A stretch of 60,000 nt of DNA from Owenia fusiformis. Its lineage: Eukaryota; Annelida; Polychaeta; Sabellida; Oweniidae. The stretch lies in NCBI GenBank assembly GCA_903813345.2, contig CAIIXF020000004.1, positions 9,806,196 to 9,866,195 on the forward strand, written 5' to 3'. Each line of letters starts with the position of its first letter. Positions within the stretch are counted from its first letter, which is position 1. A program made the position numbers and the translations under genes. Shown here one piece after another: positions 9,370 through 21,303 of this stretch. The notes below the pieces were generated by a model. That model was given only the letters and a program-made list of their open reading frames with translations, made no database searches and was not told the DNA's origin.

Positions 9370-11050
9370 AACCACTAGTTCGGTAGGCAGTTTGAACTGT
9401 TGTTTTCGACTTGTAACATGTATTTTCAGATTTCAAGGTGTAACTTTATAAGTCATGACGTGAGTGGTCTATGTCCCTTCATATAAGTGTGTCTGGATCT
9501 ATACTAGACAGATTCGCTGGACATTAAGTTGAAATGAGCTGTCCTTATCGGGGCTGACTCGATTTGGAATCAGCTGAATGGCGATTTTCCTTCTGACATT
9601 CGACGAGTTTAGTGAGCTCTTCAACCGATTTGTTCTTGGTAAATCGCTTGACCAACGAGATTAAAAGAAAGTCTATATCATATAGGTACTGCACATACCT
9701 TAAAACTGCATAACACGCGCGATTATTTGTATTTAATCGTCTCTTTACCGTCTCCTGATGTCTATTCTAGAGTGAGCAACTACATGTACTTGTCAAATAC
9801 ATTCCACGGGAGGTCAATGATACCGGTCACTGAGTACAGTGACCCAAAAGGCAAATTATAACATACCGATTACTAGTAGTACCCGGTTACCATAGAAAAT
9901 ATAACTTCTATTGGTAAATGTAACTAAATCAGAAAACTCAGAAAATATAGAATAATAACGTTAATTTTGATTTTCAACTGAATATTATATTGAAATTGGA
10001 ATCTGAGAATGTTCAATGCTGGGGCATAAATAAGGAATGGCAATAATATATGGAAAAGTATATTCATAATGTACATGAATGACATTTGTATATCATTGCA
10101 AGAGGTTACATTTCTTCAATTATCACTGAAGGGGCTTAACTTGAGGCAACCATTGTCTAATTCAAATATAGACCGAAAAGCAGGGGTAATATTGTCGAAT
10201 ACACCCCGCGTGAAATGTTGACTTTGTTTACATTTTATAGAAGGCGTGAATACATTCGTGTTCGAATATAAAATTTAGCATAGAATTTATGCCTGGACTG
10301 GAATAAAAGGAGACGTCGCCGTACGGAGAACAGTCTCTTGGGCTCATAATTTTTTAATGAAAAATTTAGAAATATCACCCAAATTAAATCATGAATATTC
10401 AAAAGAACACACTTAATTCTGCAAGATGTAAAAATATCACAATTGTTCGAAGCAGGGGTAACGTGCAGTAGACCGATTCAATAAAATACAATTAGTCTAG
10501 AATTGGAGAAAGAAGTTCATCAGTTTACTGCACTCATAATATCACCCAAATTAAATCTTTTCAAAAGAAGACATTCAAATCTAGCCTAAATAATGTAAAA
10601 GAATTGTGCAAAGCAGGGTAACGCTAGAGTGATGAACTTCGTTCTTCAAATCGAGAATACTCATTTGTTGAAAATGTTATACCTAGCATTTGTAACAGAA
10701 TTATGCCTGGTACATACTTTTGCTCTAATAATGCAATATTTAATGTTTTCATGCTGGGGATATAATTGCAAATTTTGTAAAAATTATGCTAACAACAAAT
10801 ATGACACAGACAGATGTTATAATTATTTTAAATATTATCAATAATTCACTTTATTTTCATGATATTCAATACAATTTATATAATATTGCATGTGTTCAAT
10901 ATAGCAGAACTTGATTGATACCTTCTAAACCATACTATAAGGGAACGAATTCATCATCATTCATAGGGAAGTGATTTTAAAGTGTGCCCCAATTTCAGAC
11001 ACAGATAGACATGATAGAAACCAGAACAACGGCAATGCCAAAGCGTAGCG
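9370..11050. other. No gene recognised; local ~100-bp direct duplication
   Basis: A segment at about 10373-10463 (ATCACCCAAATTAAATC, TTCAAAAGAA, TGTAAAA, AAGCAGGG.TAACG) recurs at about 10541-10623. A 71-codon open frame at 10629-10844 has low-complexity composition and no supporting splice context. Confidence 0.4.
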
Positions 11051-11099
11051 AATCCCATTGAACAGAAATGGCTGGCATTTTTACAAACGAATGCAAATA

Positions 11100-11800
11100 T
11101 CATAAAACAACACACCAGAAAGGCCACCATTTTCAAAATGGTTGCTCACTAGCCAAGTTGTCATCAGGAGAAATAATATGCTTTTAAGTAGCCATCTCTA
11201 AAATTTTCGAAAAATCGCACACATACTTGTAAAATAACACACATAAAAATGGTGGCCATTTTTCAAAATGGCCGACTACTCCCCAAAGTTTAATTAGACA
11301 ATGTGCCATACTTAAAGTATTCACATATCAAATATGAACAAAATCGCTCCAATACTTTTCGAGTTATAGTAAAATACGTTAAAATGGCGGCCATTTTTCA
11401 AAATGGCCACCTTCTACCAAAAGTGTCATTAGAAATAGACAGTGTACCATGCTTATAGTATTCACATACCAAATATGAACAAAATCGCTCTACTACTTTT
11501 CGAGTTATAGTAAAATATGTTAAAATTGAGCCATTTTTCAAAATGGCCGCCTTGTACCAAAAGTGTCATAGGACAGTGTGCCATGCTTATAGTTTTCACA
11601 TACCAAATATGAACAAAATCGCTCCACTACTTTTCGAGTTATAGTAAAATACGTTAAAATTGAGCCATTTTTCAAAATGGCCGCCTTCTATCAAAAGTGT
11701 CTGTAGACAGTGTGCAATGCTTATAGTATTCACATACCAAATATGAACAAAATCGCTCCACTATATTTTGAGTTACAGCAAAAATCGTAAAATGAACTTC
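11100..11800 (+). repeat. ~135-bp tandem array, about 4.5 units
   Basis: Units carry the near-palindrome GGCCATTTTTCAAAATGGCC, then CAAAAGTGTCAT, ATGCTTATAGTATTCACATA, CCAAATATGAACAAAATCGC and TTTTCGAGTTATAGTAAAAT. The core CCATTTTTCAAAATGG starts near 11258, 11391, 11530 and 11665. The leftmost unit is the most diverged. Confidence 0.85.
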
Positions 11801-12503
11801 GTTCGATGGGATAATAAATGTAGATCTAGACAGACAGGAAGTGTGTAATTGAAAAATTGACCAAATGACATTAAAACTTGATACATTTGACCAAGTTTTT
11901 GGAATGAGGATATTCTCAAAATTTCAGTTTTCATGAATCTCGTTCTAGCTTTTTAACAGAAAATAATAGGACAAGACAAAAACTAATAAATATCACTCTC
12001 AATGAGCATAGCACCAGTCGATTTGTATGAAGTTCTATCCTCCAGAGCTCCGAAAGTTGGTCAGCTATAGACTTTGAAGTTGTACATCAAAGTTGTACAA
12101 ATTCAAATTGAATACCATGAGTGGAAGACATTTTGATGACAAAATATATTTAAAAATTCAAAATGGAGGCCATGTGAAATAACTGATAGGTTGTTTTCTT
12201 GGTATTTTAATGACAAGATATATGTGGCATCCATCCACCAGGTTGCATGCTGATTTAGCAGAAAATGAGAATAGAACATGTAAAAATTACAGTTAACATT
12301 TTTTTTAAAATCATAATTTCATAATTCCAGCGACATATTTCTAACCCTTTTTCTCAACACAGCCCCTGTGAGGAGGGGGGTCATGCCAAAAACTCACAGA
12401 TTCAATGGATAGACAACCAAAATTTTAGATAAGCAGAAATAATCATTAATTTGGTTAAAATGAAAAACTAAGATTTTAAAAACTATTTACCAATGTACCA
12501 GTG
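11801..12503. other. No gene recognised
   Basis: AT-rich sequence between the tandem array and the mariner-like MITE. No supported exon or RNA. Confidence 0.35.
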
Positions 12504-12943
12504 TACAGGGTGTCCAGAAAGTATGGGACCCCCTAGGCAGACATATACCAATGCCTTCACAGTATGTATTATATAACATTTTGAGGGTTATCAAGAATTA
12601 CATTGACTTGTCCAGTATCATGATTCAACTCTCAAATAGTGTTTGGCCAAGGTGAGGGTAGATACTCCATGGAAACTCTTTATTTCCTTAAAAATGTTTT
12701 AAGAGGATTTAAAATGCAACATGGCCAAGGAAAGACACACTACTACTAATTTAGTGTAAAACTGAACTTCAACTGTAGCCAGAAACTAAATTTTGAAAAA
12801 TCTGTAACCTTTTTCCAATTTGGGAATTGACACATCATACTTGGCAAATCAATGTAACTTTGGATAAGCTTTAAAATCACATATGACAATGGGGGCATTG
12901 GTACATTCTGCCTATTGGGGTCCCATACTTTTGGGACAGCCTA
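12504..12943. mobile_element. 440-bp mariner-like MITE
   Basis: TA-flanked ends. The left end reads ACAGGGTGTCCAGAAAGTATGGGACCCC; the right end is the reverse complement of AGGCTGTCCCAAAAGTATGGGACCCC. Arms continue through AGGCAGA...TACCAATGCC. A diverged right half recurs near 48450-48569. The CAGGGTGTCC ends are typical of Tc1/mariner elements. No transposase is present. Confidence 0.8.
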
Positions 12944-15064
12944 TAAATCTTTCCAGCAAATACATGAAATAGTATTTTCCAGAATATTTACAATATTAGT
13001 ATTTTCCAATATATCCTTATCTAATTTTGAATCATAAATCATTACCTCAAAGGGTTGGAAGACAGGAGAATCAAATTGTCCCTGCTAACTGACTCTCTTT
13101 ATAGTTCAATTTTCATGTCAACATCAAAGTCGTGTTATCATTCATTGTTATCATTTTGAGTATATAGTTCTTGGCATCTCGTTAACATTGCACAGTATCA
13201 TTTTGTTTTCACCTTATCAATACTCTGCTGTTATGGACATGGTCTGGTCTTATAATCTCCATTGTGTTTCATCAGAAACTGAGTTTTTCAGATCAGACAA
13301 AGTTGATTTAACTGTACCATTAATAGGTGATGGTGAATGCTGTAACGTTACGCCTTCATTTTTGTTGATTGATTCATGTGAAGTTGTAAATCTGAGCTTG
13401 ATATTGTTGATAAGTATCTAGTAACCTTTGAAGCCAGTCATTTTTGCACCTATGGCAGGGAACATCTTCAGCCAACACAAAAAAATCTGAAAAATTAGAA
13501 AAATACATGAATATTAATGTTATATTATAAGAAACTTGATAGGAAAAAATCATGTTTTCTGTAATCAATATGACAATATAACAATGGACTAGTTATTAGA
13601 AATAATCTTGATTTACACAATTCAAAGTTTTCAAAATTCAGTCAATGTGATATCATACTTGAAATCTACATATTACTAGTAAATAATATCTCTTCAAATG
13701 TTGCATTGTGGGTAATAATTCAAGAAGACATTCCAGTAAAAATATAATTTGTGGGAGAATGTTCACATTTATTATTGCCATAATTGTGATGAATTCCATT
13801 TTATATTAAATTATCAACATGTATGCAGATGAGATAATCATGTTTTTATTTTTGAGTTAAATCATTCATGAAAAGTACAAAATAACATTTTTCTTGGAAT
13901 GTGTACAAGAAGCATTTTCTCCAATTTTTAAAACCCAAGGCAATACTTCCCTTCTGTTGAAAGCCCATGACTAAAACTGATGAAAATTCAAGTTTATTGG
14001 GATCACTTTAGATTTTTTCAAAATTTTCAAAATCAAGCATAATCGATTCCTCGGCTAGCGAGGGGAAATGGGAATCCCCGTTGAGTCACGCAAACGCCCA
14101 CATGTGCCTTAAACCAGGCAGCCAATCAGGTTCATGATCAACAAATTCAACAACCAATCAGGTAACAGGTGGATTTTCTGGTATATTCTAACTTCAGATT
14201 AAATTAATTACTGCGAAATTAATTAGATCTGTCTGTACAATTGCAAAATTAACACTGAAAGCTGGGGATTGGGGACTTAGGTAAGTATATATCTAGTGGT
14301 TGAATATGTGGTAAATTTCAATATACCCAATAGTATAGTCTCCTTAAACTTTCAAAATAATCCAATGTTGATTAGCTTACTGTTTTAGGAAAAGAAGCAA
14401 ATATTATGTTTTAAATATTGCTTCTACGAGGAATATAATTTTAAAATGCATTTTTCTCTGAAACATTTTCATGACACACATGCATAGATAGTTCATTTCT
14501 TGCTTATTTATCAATACATTTTTTAAAATCAAAACCAAAGTTTTGTGTATCTCATTTTAACAACTTTTGGTTAGACTACAAAATAAGGCTAAGTGTTTTA
14601 AACTTTATATGGGGCCTTTAAAACAGTCTGTTTAAAATTTTAGATGATATATACGGTATACCAACTTCAGTTAGTTACATGAAAACAAACAGTTTACCTA
14701 GTGTTCTCCATCAGAGGATTTGAACATAATTTCTGTTCTAGGTTGAGTCAAGGCATTGTTGTTGGTCCTCTATTCTACTTTTGCAAGGCATTTCCTGAAA
14801 AAGTTATATATATTTTTTATTAGGGCTGAAAAAGCTATTTTGATGGTAAAGGTCATTTTGACAATAACCATTGTGATCCTGGCCATGTAAATGATATATC
14901 AGTATATGGGAGTACTACAACTGACTGAAGATCAAAGCAGAACTCAGTTATCTTACTTCATTCAAAAAAACTTTAAAATAACATGATTATTTCATTTCCT
15001 GTTTGGTGTAAATTTCTGATAACTACCATGAGACCTTAATGTGACCATAATATAATTAATTAAT
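12944..15064. other. No secure gene; one possible minus-strand exon
   Basis: At 13377-13490 on the - strand an open stretch follows CTAATTTTTCAG and reads ...LAEDVPCHRCKNDWLQRLLD... to a TGA. It looks protein-like, but no partner exon was found. A half copy of the 7107 MITE lies at about 14780-15045. CCAATCAG boxes lie near 14125 and 14154, with a TTAG|GTAAGTAT donor-like site near 14280 on the + strand. None of these assembles into a gene model. Confidence 0.3.
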
Positions 15065-15365
15065 CACTGGCGGATCTGGGGGGGGGCTAAGGGCCGGGGC
15101 CTCGTCATTTGGGTGGGCTCAGAAAAAAATGGGCCAAATTAAATTTTGGTCCAAAAAAGTCTTAAGGCCCCAGAAAGTGGGCTTTTTGGTCATAATTGGG
15201 GCTTCCAAGGCCTTATTTTTTAATTTTAGGCCAAAGTTTCAAAATAATGGGCCTCAAATGTCAAAACTTGGTTGTAGGGGTCCAAACATTTTTTTCGCTG
15301 AAGTTTTTTCTAAGACCAGAAACTTGCCCCCCCCCCCCCCCCTTGTTGGTTCCCAGGCCCCTGCA
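15065..15365 (+). repeat. GGCGGATC-ended G-rich repeat, copy 1
   Basis: Begins CACTGGCGGATCTGGGGGGG, continues with GGGCC-type motifs (CTTAAGGCCCCAGAAAGTGGGC, CCAAGGCCTTATTTTTTAATTTTAGGCC) and ends near a poly-C run and TTGGTTCCCAG. The same family recurs at 20371 and 57082. A matching GATCCGCCAGTG end is at 19611-19622. Confidence 0.65.
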
Positions 15366-15535
15366 GCCCTGTAAATGTTCGCTCGCCACTCAGGTCAAGA
15401 AACATTGTAAACATTTTACGGAACTACCTTGACTTTGTCGCAAACCAAAAATATACACTGTTACTGTACAGCATTAATTTCTTGAATTTGCACAACACAT
15501 GTAAGGTTACACCTATACTCACATAACAAGCAAAT

Positions 15536-16037
15536 CTAGTCTTGGGAAGTCACAAATATGACTGAGGCATTGCTGTTCAGATTCAGAGAGGGAAGATGAC
15601 ATTGAAATCCCCTGTGAAATCCACAAATTAAATCTGGTAGGCACATCGAAGCAGAGGCAGAATCAAGGAGTTCTGGAACCTGCTTTCTGGAAATGCACAA
15701 AAGAAATAGCTATATATTTGGCGCATGCGCAATATGACCCAAAATATGGTCCCTAATTTTGAAACACCATGGGTCATTTGGAGGCGCTGACATCGAGCTT
15801 AACTCCAAGACCCTGATGCTATTTACATCAAATATACAATATTTATTATCACATCAATGTGTGAGTAAATTTCTAGAATCCTATGTGCAATAAAAGATAC
15901 TGAAATTTGATGAGATTGCCTCTAACTTTAAAAAATTTCAAAAATCAAAAATTACACCATCATTATTCAAATTATGTGTTTTCAAACTACGTTATCTAAC
16001 AGAAATACTGAACTTACTTAAAAGCCGTGAACTCCAT
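15536..16037 (-). CDS. Possible two-exon orphan, 56 aa, function unknown
   Basis: ATG at 16037 opens MEFTAF and runs to a strong donor AA|GTAAGT at 16018. The candidate second exon follows TGCATTTCCAG and ends at a stop (15686 down to 15536). The join restores the frame and reads KKQVPELLDSASASMC... to ...VTSQD. The composition looks protein-like, and the two splice sites and phases agree. The peptide is short, matches no family I recognise, and could be the first part of a longer gene or a transposon-borne frame. A CACGTG palindrome lies about 320 bp upstream. Confidence 0.3.
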
Positions 16038-16357
16038 CGTAATCACCTGGAATCCCTGAATCCTGTAAACACTATCGGTTGATCTAAATATCCATGAATC
16101 TACTAAAATCCGTTCAAATAGGCTGAGCCAGTTCAATTTGTTTTCAGCGCCATCGATACTTTAAAATTACGAACGAAAGGGAAAGACCCCTTGGAATCAA
16201 CTAAAAAATGATAAAACAGTTAGCGATTTTTGTTTTGTTTGACATTCTCTCTTGATTTTAAGTACAGTAATGCCAAGTTGGTGCTCAAAGCCATCCACGA
16301 ACAATTTATGAATGACCGATGTTGTTGTTTTGTGGCTGAAATGCAACATTTAAAAAA

Positions 16358-16373
16358 CAGGTCACGTGACCTG
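16358..16373. promoter_or_regulatory. 16-bp E-box palindrome (CLEAR/USF-like)
   Basis: CAGGTCACGTGACCTG is a perfect 16-bp palindrome with the core GTCACGTGAC, the binding consensus of TFEB/USF-type bHLH-zip factors. It is upstream of the orphan minus-strand frame at 16037. Function is inferred only. Confidence 0.35.
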
Positions 16374-16399
16374 AGAAGGTCCTTTGGCATTTCAGCAAT

Positions 16400-17622
16400 T
16401 TGGCGGATTCAAGAGTAGAAACCGCTCCAGATGATGGCTTCAAATTGCCATAAGAACTTCGAATTGATGCACAATACGGCTGACTTATGCGTATTTAGAT
16501 CATACGCATACGTTGAATTCAAGAATTAGTTGCTAAAAGGCTAAAAATACTGAAAACTTCGAGTCCGAAGACGACCCTCTTCAAAAGCCAGGGCTTCACC
16601 ATTTTGGGTAATTTTGACACGACAATATGACTGGACCGCAATTGATTCAAGTCTCCTGACAAAAGTACTTATCCAGGCATTTTTATATTTAGACACCATA
16701 TGTATTTTAGACTACTTTTTATTTATCAATAGATTTTAAACCACAGATCTGTAAGAAAAAAATTTGCCCAAAACATTCTGAACTAATGTTTCCTCAGAAT
16801 TGTTTTTGTCATTTAGCTGATTTTCTAATCACATATTTTTTTCGACGTGAAGAAATCAATTCCCAACAAAAACTTAATGCGGGAATTGAGAACTACACGT
16901 CAATTTTATCATCTACTGGTTATTTTGTATCGGCTAACTACGGGTTTCATCCGAGATTGAGTGTTTACAACTTCAGGGGACCATGTCAAAATCGATCCCT
17001 GAGAATTAACATTTTTTTCTGAAAATCAATTACTGCTGACTAAGTGGCTGATAACTCGAGAAATATATAAGAATGGGCAATAAAACGTTCAAACCACGTC
17101 CGCGAGTTAAGGGGGGTTCGTTTTGTACTAAAATCACATAAATAACTAATCTCAGAAAAAAATGCCCAAAACATGTATACGACCCCAATTTTCAAAATTA
17201 TCGAAACCCAGTTTCAAAACTTTTCTCTTTGAGGTCTTCTTTCTCACCCACCATACCTTATTTTGCTTATTATTCGTGAAATATAGTTACATCCCGATAT
17301 CTCCAAACGTTTCCCGAAATATCGGCCAAAACCATTACGTTTATCGATATTAAAAGTCAATTTATGCACAGGTGTCATTTTATATGATTTTTGGAGGCGG
17401 GACTATATTCTGTAGAAAAGCACGATTTTCGCGTAGTTTTCAGGTTAATGCCGAATCACCGCGACAATTGATTTCTGGGTTTGGCTGCCCAGCTGTAATG
17501 TGTCTAAAATAAATTCTGTTCCTAGCTGTATATAAATCTTGAAAATATGATTTGGAAGAAATGATGATTTGGCGTGTAATGAATGAGCGTGCTAAAGAAT
17601 GAGCGGGACAATTCTGGACTTC
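16400..17622. other. No gene recognised
   Basis: Several short open frames without splice or similarity support. At 17478-17495 the motif GGTTTGGCTGCCCAGCTG mirrors 9095-9112 (CAGCTGGGCGGCCAAACC). Confidence 0.35.
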
Positions 17623-18089
17623 TACGAGGGTTGTCCCAGAAGTAATGCACTATATGCTCTATTTAACTTTATTTAATATTCTTCGATTCAGCTTGTGTAT
17701 ATTACAATTGAAGTGTTATCTGTCATATCCCGAAGTTTCAGCATCAAACATTAATATTTAGTCTTAATATGGTTGCTATAGCAACATGGGGGTATGGGGT
17801 GGGCGGGGCAGGTTCCAATTTTCTAATTATGAAAACATCCAAAGTGTTATTTTATTATTAATATTTCTTTCCTTTAAATGATCAAAATGTTTGGGAAATT
17901 TTTTAATTTGTCCAGCATGATGTGCACCAAGTACAAATAATGACATTTAGCACTGTGATGTCATAATACCACAGTTCAATAGTCACAAATTCAAATTCAG
18001 TCACAGTCAAGAAATTCAAAAAATGGCTGCAATTCTCACCTGATAACAGAAGGCCTTGCGTTTGGTGGCCTTATTTCATACTTCACTTG

Positions 18090-18290
18090 GACTCACAGCC
18101 ACACAAACGTATGCTACCATGAAGAAAGTATAAAAGGAGTATACACCAGATAGAACTACAATTAAAGAGGTGGCAGAAGAGATTTAAAAGTGATGACTGG
18201 ACCCTGAATGAGAACTCCAAACATGAGAGGCAACAACTCTTCAAGTCACAGTGGAAAAAATTGCTAAGAGTGTCTGACCTGACAGGCGTT
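18090..18290 (+). pseudogene. Mariner transposase remnant
   Basis: With frame changes the + strand reads ATQTYATMKKV, a stop, KEYTPDRTTIK, then RWQKRFKSDDWTLNENSKHE and LRVSDLTG. This resembles the N-terminal helix-turn-helix region of mariner transposases (RFKSGDWTLNE-type motif). At least one stop and one frameshift lie in it, and the catalytic part is absent, presumably lost around the nested insertion. Confidence 0.65.
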
Positions 18291-18553
18291 AAAAGTACAT
18301 AACATGCAAAGGGCATTATTTTGAGAAAATGTGAAATGGGACACTGTGCAATATACATCCAATAAATCTAGAATGTGCTCATTGTAATTTAGTATCTTAA
18401 AATGTATTTTTGGGCAAACTTCTTGGAGCTACACAAAATGGTATTTGTTGATTAATTATTTTATATTTTCCCATTTTTTATTAATTTTGACGTGACTGTA
18501 TAATCTGCCCACCCCTAACCAAACTCACCAACTTGATTTTATTATAACATCCA

Positions 18554-19429
18554 TACGAGGGGTGATCAAAAAGTAATGAACGCTTTTTTACACAGATACT
18601 TTTTAAAGACAAATCCCTTTGATTTCCTACCAGTGATACATCATTCAATTATCTATCAATTCTGAAGATTTGAAGACAAAATATTTAATACATATTGATA
18701 TATCCTTATTTCCGTGAAGGAGGTACAGGTACCCCGGGACCGACATTTACGTCACATTCAGATTTTAGCCAGTTTGGTTTTCAGTTAGATTTGAACGTTT
18801 TATATGCAACAAGTGTTGTGTTGTTTAAAAAAATTTGCTGACTGGTAACACATAAACAGAAAGTATTGTAATGTCAGAGTGTTGTATGGAAGGGGTTTGC
18901 AGGTCAATTTGAGAAAGCATTCAGTGGAACAACCCGTGCAACTGCATCTTGCTACCATGTCAGAGAATGGATTCAGTCTTGTCTCACAATCTTGAGTTAA
19001 GAGGATGAGGAATTGTGTATGTGTATCACTTGATGGAAACTATTTAGAGGGCCCTGTGGAATGAATGTGGCATGAATACCACACAGTGATGATAAAATAT
19101 TCAAAATTATTATATTATTACTATGGCATAACAAAATGGGGTAATTCATGACCATAATGGTTTGTTTTTTTCAGCCTGCATTCAACTGCATTGCATGTTA
19201 AACAATCTAAAATAGCTTCAGAATATGTGACGTAAATGTCGGTCCCGGAGTACCTGTACCTCCTTCACGGAAATAAAGATATATCAACATGTAATATATA
19301 TATTGTCTTCAAATCTTCAGAGTTGATAGATAATTGAATGATGTATCACTTGTAAGAAAATCGAAGGGATTGGTCTATAAAAAGCATCTGTGTAAAAAAG
19401 CGTCCATTACTTATTGATCACTCCTCGTA
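18554..19429. mobile_element. 876-bp foldback mariner-like MITE nested in a mariner
   Basis: TA-flanked ends ACGAGGGGTGATCAAAAAGTAATGAACGC and the reverse complement at 19400-19427. Arms of about 215 bp include CCGTGAAGGAGGTACAGGTA and GGGACCGACATTTACGTCAC on the left, mirrored at about 19210-19275. The centre (about 18775-19205) is unique and non-coding. Confidence 0.85.
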
Positions 19430-19624
19430 TATTTTTGTCAGTCAACATGAAAATTTGTCGAATAATCAAAATGTCTCTTAGAGAACATTTACTAAAAATT
19501 TCATGAAAAAATATCTATTATTGATAAAGTTAGAACATATAGTGCATTACTTCTGGGACAACCCTCGTATAACGAGAAATTAGGCCCAAATTTGAATTGG
19601 TCAATTTTTGGATCCGCCAGTGAA

Positions 19625-20370
19625 GACGGCTCCATTTAACAGGATATTGGTCCACTTAACTTAACAGTTTGCCAAAAATCCATTCTTCCAATTGGAACGT
19701 TGCCCAACAATGACTAAAAAGGCATTTTGAGAGGTTTCGCAATTCACATACAGTATAGCATGTTTACCATTCCCGTATCACGTATAACTTATGAGCTCTA
19801 ATATATCCATAAGTGTGATATTCTTACGTATAGACGACGATTCATAAGAATATCACGCCTTTAATGATGACGTCACCAAACGGTTCAAAAGTTATACGTC
19901 ATATACCGGAATAATAAACATGCTACATGTATAAGTGAGTTCCGATATCTCTCATATGTTAAATGTTTTCCTTGTATAGTCAATTGCGCAATTATAAATA
20001 CTACGAAGGGGAGAACTTATTCCTAGATGATTATCATTCTGCACATACGTGTATACGTTTTCTTAAAACGTGTGGAATAACTTCCCAATTATGTCATAGG
20101 CCGGGGATACACACCATTGAATTTACTGAAAATTCGAACCCAACTATGGTATATGGCTTATATAAGCTTTTGTAAGAAAGGGAAACATTGTCGATAAGCA
20201 AAAACACGGGACAATTTTAACTTGTACATTTTCTTTAAATTCGCTGTCAAAGAGGTTTCCATAATTTTCTCAAAGTTTGAGATAACAAATTGATATTGTT
20301 GTCTAAAAATTATGGCAAGGTGTTGGGTTAGGCTGAGAAATGTATCTCTTGTGTAAAGCCTTGGCATATC
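19625..20370. other. No gene recognised
   Basis: An inverted pair TATAGCATGTTTACCATTCC / CCGGAATAATAAACATGCTA (about 19752 and 19904) with internal ACGTATAACTTATG / AAAGTTATACGTC marks a roughly 180-bp MITE-like hairpin. No exon is supported. Confidence 0.4.
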
Positions 20371-21303
20371 AGGGGCGGATCTGGGAACCAACAAGGGGGG
20401 GGGGCAAACTTCTGGTTTGAGAAAAAAAATGTCTTCAAAATTTGGCCTAAGATTAAAAAATAAGGCCTTAGAAGGCCCATTTGTGATAAAAAAAGGCCCA
20501 CTTTTTGGGGCCTTGTGGCCTTTTTTGGCTCAACATTTTTTTGAGCCCAATTTTTTCCCTGGGCCCACCTAAGGGGGGGGTGTAAAAAACCGGGTGACCG
20601 GAGTAGCTTGGTGAGCGAGTACCTAACGTTCCAAGCAGGGTTACCAACTTTCAAAGTTTCACATTTTCCCCGATAATATATAGTAGACAGCGAGTTGACT
20701 TGAGTGTTCGATATGTTTTACCCTATAAGAGACAGAGTACTTTTTAAAATAATCGACACAGCAAACAGTGACGTCAATGTCACGTTGCTCATTAGTTGCG
20801 TTGTCAAAACGTGACGTCCATAATGGCGTTCATGTACCGTATTATTGATCTGACGTTATTCAAATATTCAGCAAAACGTCGATGGTTGGTATAAAAAGTA
20901 CGTTGAAGAAACATGTTCGTAAAGTTCGCTAGTGTAGAAAACGTAACAAGGATGTTTCATTTTTACCACATTGGTTAATTTTCGAGGTAACATAAACGTT
21001 TAATTTCAACATTATGTGGAAATGGCTTCAAAATATTTGTAAGTTAAGAAAACGTTACAAAGACGTTATGTTCTCACTAAATCAGTTCATTACCGACTTT
21101 ATCTTAATGTTAAAAGTTAACGTCGTCAAAACGTTCTTACGATGTGAAATAACCTCAAAACGTGACGTACATGTATCGTCCAGATCCAACGTTATAAATA
21201 ATAAAATTTCGTAACCCTGCTAGGAATGTTAGGCACCCGGTCACCCGGTTACCCGGTTTTTTACACAAACCCTAAGGGGGGGGCGGGCCCACATCCGCCA
21301 GTG
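20371..21303. mobile_element. GGCGGATC-ended element carrying an inner foldback
   Basis: Starts AGGGGCGGATCTGGGAACCAAC and ends CCCACATCCGCCAGTG. Near-duplicate flanks GCATAT / GCATGT suggest a target duplication. The left 210 bp match the 15065 copy in reverse layout (AAGGCCTTAGAAGGCCC, GGGCCCACC). Inside it an inverted repeat pairs 20579-20651 (TGTAAAAAACCGGGTGACCGG ... AGCAGGGTTAC) with 21206-21277 (GTAACCCTGCT ... CCCGGTTTTTTACA). The 21014-21214 open frame inside has no support. Confidence 0.65.

Larger units (their letters stand above)
17623..19569 (+). mobile_element. Mariner-like element, ~1.95 kb, interrupted
   Basis: TA-flanked inverted ends ACGAGGGTTGTCCCAGAAGTAATGCACTATA and their reverse complement (19540-19568). 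The interior holds a degenerate transposase remnant (18090-18290) and is split by a second TA-flanked element at 18554-19429. The ends are typical of the mariner family. Confidence 0.85.

Noticed and set aside
18083-18358. 91-codon minus-strand open frame with many cysteines
   Set aside because: It is antisense to the mariner transposase remnant, which explains the conserved pattern on the other strand.
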